DNA of 64,000 nucleotides from Clostridia bacterium (GTDB taxonomy: Bacteria > Bacillota > Clostridia > Oscillospirales > CAG-272): positions 26,251 through 90,250 of the forward strand of contig JAFTOI010000020.1 of the NCBI GenBank assembly GCA_017463865.1. Reading direction: 5' to 3'. Both the position numbers and the translations under genes were made by a program. The notes beneath the pieces were generated by a model. The model saw nothing but the letters and a program-made list of their open reading frames with translations. It searched no databases and was not told where the DNA came from. Of the stretch, positions 62,804 through 64,000 are shown piece by piece; position 1 is the first letter of the stretch; each line of letters opens with the position of its first letter.

Positions 62804-63742
62804 TCAGCACTTCGAAGCCGCATAATCGCGCAGAAAGGTCTCGCGGAAGGCCTCGCCGCAGGTCAGACCCGCCTCGGCCATGGCCATCACTGCCGCCCCA
62901 TAAACCGGCGGCAGTGTCGTGCGGATCATCTTCGCCCGCGACGAAGCCTTTGCGATGACCATATCTGCATAGGTGGGATAGGCAGAAAAGATCCCGCCGC
63001 CCATCACTACCGTAAATTCGCCCGAGAAATTCCGCTCAGCCGCCCAGGTCAACTCAGCCATCTTCAGCGAATTTTCCTCAAGAATGCGGCAGCAGACACG
63101 GTCTCCCATCGCTCGTCCCTCGAACACTACATGCGCAAACGACGCGATATAGCGACGGCCCCCCTCATAAAGGTCTGGGATCGCCTGATCCAGCTCCTTG
63201 CCAAAGGCATTTGCAAAGAGCTCGCACAAGATCGTGTGCTCATCACGGCCGTCAATGGCGCGCGCGGCATAATAGATCCCATCCCGTGCGATAGAATATC
63301 CGCTTCCGCGTGCGTCGATCAAATAGCCCCGACCGCCGATCACCCGCTTCAATTCACCGCCCACACGAACGCCCAAGCTTGATCCCGTCCCGCAAACCAT
63401 GCCGCATCCATCCGCTCCGGCCAGAACGCTGTCCATGATGATGACCATATCATCATCAAATTTCAGCTTAGCATTCCCCAGCACCGGCCGCATTTCGATC
63501 ATAAACTGCTCAATATACGTCTCCCGCCGCGCGATCCCGCCCATGACAGCCGAGATCGGCCCGGGTGCCGCCGCACACAAACGCAGCACGATCTCCTTCA
63601 AACGGTTTTTCGCCGTCTCCGGGCCATGATCCAATCCATTGCAGCCGAGTGCTATATCACGCAGCAAAATCTGCCCTGTTTCGTCAAGCAAAACGGAATC
63701 TGTTTTTGTTCCACCCGAATCTATTCCGATAAAATAACGCAT
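62804..63742 (-). CDS. BadF/BadG/BcrA/BcrD-type ATPase, N-acetylglucosamine kinase-like
   Basis: A 312-residue protein of the ASKHA fold. MRYFIGIDSGGTKTDSVLLD is the phosphate-1 motif, IIMDSVLAGADGCGMVCGTGSS the phosphate-2 region, and VVMGGGIFSAYPTYADMVI the adenosine motif. This arrangement is that of eukaryote-type GlcNAc kinases. GAAAGGAGGCAAAGTG precedes the ATG at 63742. The gene appears somewhat lower in GC than its neighbours. The sugar specificity is not certain. Confidence 0.85.
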   Translation of the reverse strand: MRYFIGIDSGGTKTDSVLLDETGQILLRDIALGCNGLDHGPETAKNRLKEIVLRLCAAAPGPISAVMGGIARRETYIEQFMIEMRPVLGNAKLKFDDDMVIIMDSVLAGADGCGMVCGTGSSLGVRVGGELKRVIGGRGYLIDARGSGYSIARDGIYYAARAIDGRDEHTILCELFANAFGKELDQAIPDLYEGGRRYIASFAHVVFEGRAMGDRVCCRILEENSLKMAELTWAAERNFSGEFTVVMGGGIFSAYPTYADMVIAKASSRAKMIRTTLPPVYGAAVMAMAEAGLTCGEAFRETFLRDYAASKC

Positions 63743-63785
63743 CACTTTGCCTCCTTTCCGTACATTTGCATGTATACTGTAGAAT

Positions 63786-63813
63786 ATTATAGCAAATTCC
63801 CCAAATTTGTCAA
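63786..63813 (-). promoter_or_regulatory. Promoter of the BadF-type kinase gene
   Basis: Minus strand TTGACA (63813-63808), 16-base spacer, TATAAT (63791-63786), with TGC before the -10. Confidence 0.85.
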
Positions 63814-63832
63814 GTGTCAATTATGAACACAA

Positions 63833-63862
63833 AAAAAGAGATAGCATACGCTATCTCTTTTT
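63833..63862 (-). terminator. Terminator after 5S rRNA
   Basis: AAAAGAGATAGC (63834-63845) pairs with GCTATCTCTTTT (63850-63861), loop ATAC; ends the rRNA operon. Confidence 0.92.
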
Positions 63863-63865
63863 CGT

Positions 63866-63981
<116 letters not shown>

Positions 63982-64000
63982 TGCTGGTGCACCTTCAGGG

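Overview
The window looks like the chromosome of an anaerobic, endospore-forming Clostridia member, most likely an Oscillospiraceae/Ruminococcaceae-type gut bacterium with a GC-rich genome (my visual estimate is 60-65% GC in most genes). Spore genes (spoIIGA-sigE, spoVAC, a LysM-GH18 cortex/coat enzyme), strong TTGACA-N17-TATAAT promoters, AGGAGG ribosome binding sites and Firmicutes-type operons (dgt-dnaG-rpoD, ylxM-ffh-rpsP-KH, rplM-rpsI) support this. I cannot name the species.

Layout. 1-5002 (minus): HAD phosphatase, a nuclease-like lipoprotein, a NusG-II/Gx-transporter/ApbE trio resembling flavin-based electron-transfer loci, and the start of a topoisomerase III gene. 5073-6773: an orphan solute-binding lipoprotein. 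7075-11024: rpoD, dnaG, dgt. 11110-14444: YigZ, HflX, L31 and a tandem GNAT gene behind an attenuator-like leader. 14643-18978: a small membrane protein, a frameshifted DUF1963 gene, sigE, spoIIGA, a metallo-hydrolase and an HD hydrolase. 19128-22692 (mostly plus): sugar isomerase-like protein, CE15-like esterase, a long inverted-repeat element, spoVAC and a zinc-ribbon protein. 22994-23848: rplM-rpsI.

23836-32561 is an AT-richer integrative element inserted in the 3' end of rpsI, bounded by 13-bp direct repeats. It has Int and Xis, a second tyrosine recombinase, ArdA antirestriction protein, a DUF3991-like protein with an SSB-like C-terminal tip, a 530-base noncoding stretch that looks like two structured RNAs, and three cargo genes (serine hydrolase, GrpB, small kinase). 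No relaxase or conjugation genes were found, so it is probably mobilised in trans or only integrates and excises. The displaced rpsI terminator lies just right of the element.

32648-37578: DUF3021/LytTR pair and a BlaI/M56 sensor pair whose sensor carries two degenerate LytM domains and a one-base frameshift. 37614-42736: two CNNM/CBS transporters, dxs and a membrane protein. 42845-44909: three tandem XRE-membrane paralogues, each behind the same dyad. 44994-48531: ylxM-ffh-rpsP-KH and two more genes. 49009-60787: a GDPD lipoprotein sharing its N-terminal region with the nuclease-like lipoprotein, ldh, glpK-alkZ-yhhN, PadR/DUF2812, a DUF6323/DUF6179-like pair, a DUF3795 protein and eno. 60931-63742: LysM-GH18 enzyme, Cu/Zn SOD-like protein and a BadF-type kinase. 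A 5S rRNA on the minus strand marks the end of an rRNA operon at the right edge. Three families of noncoding repeats are scattered in the host intergenic regions.
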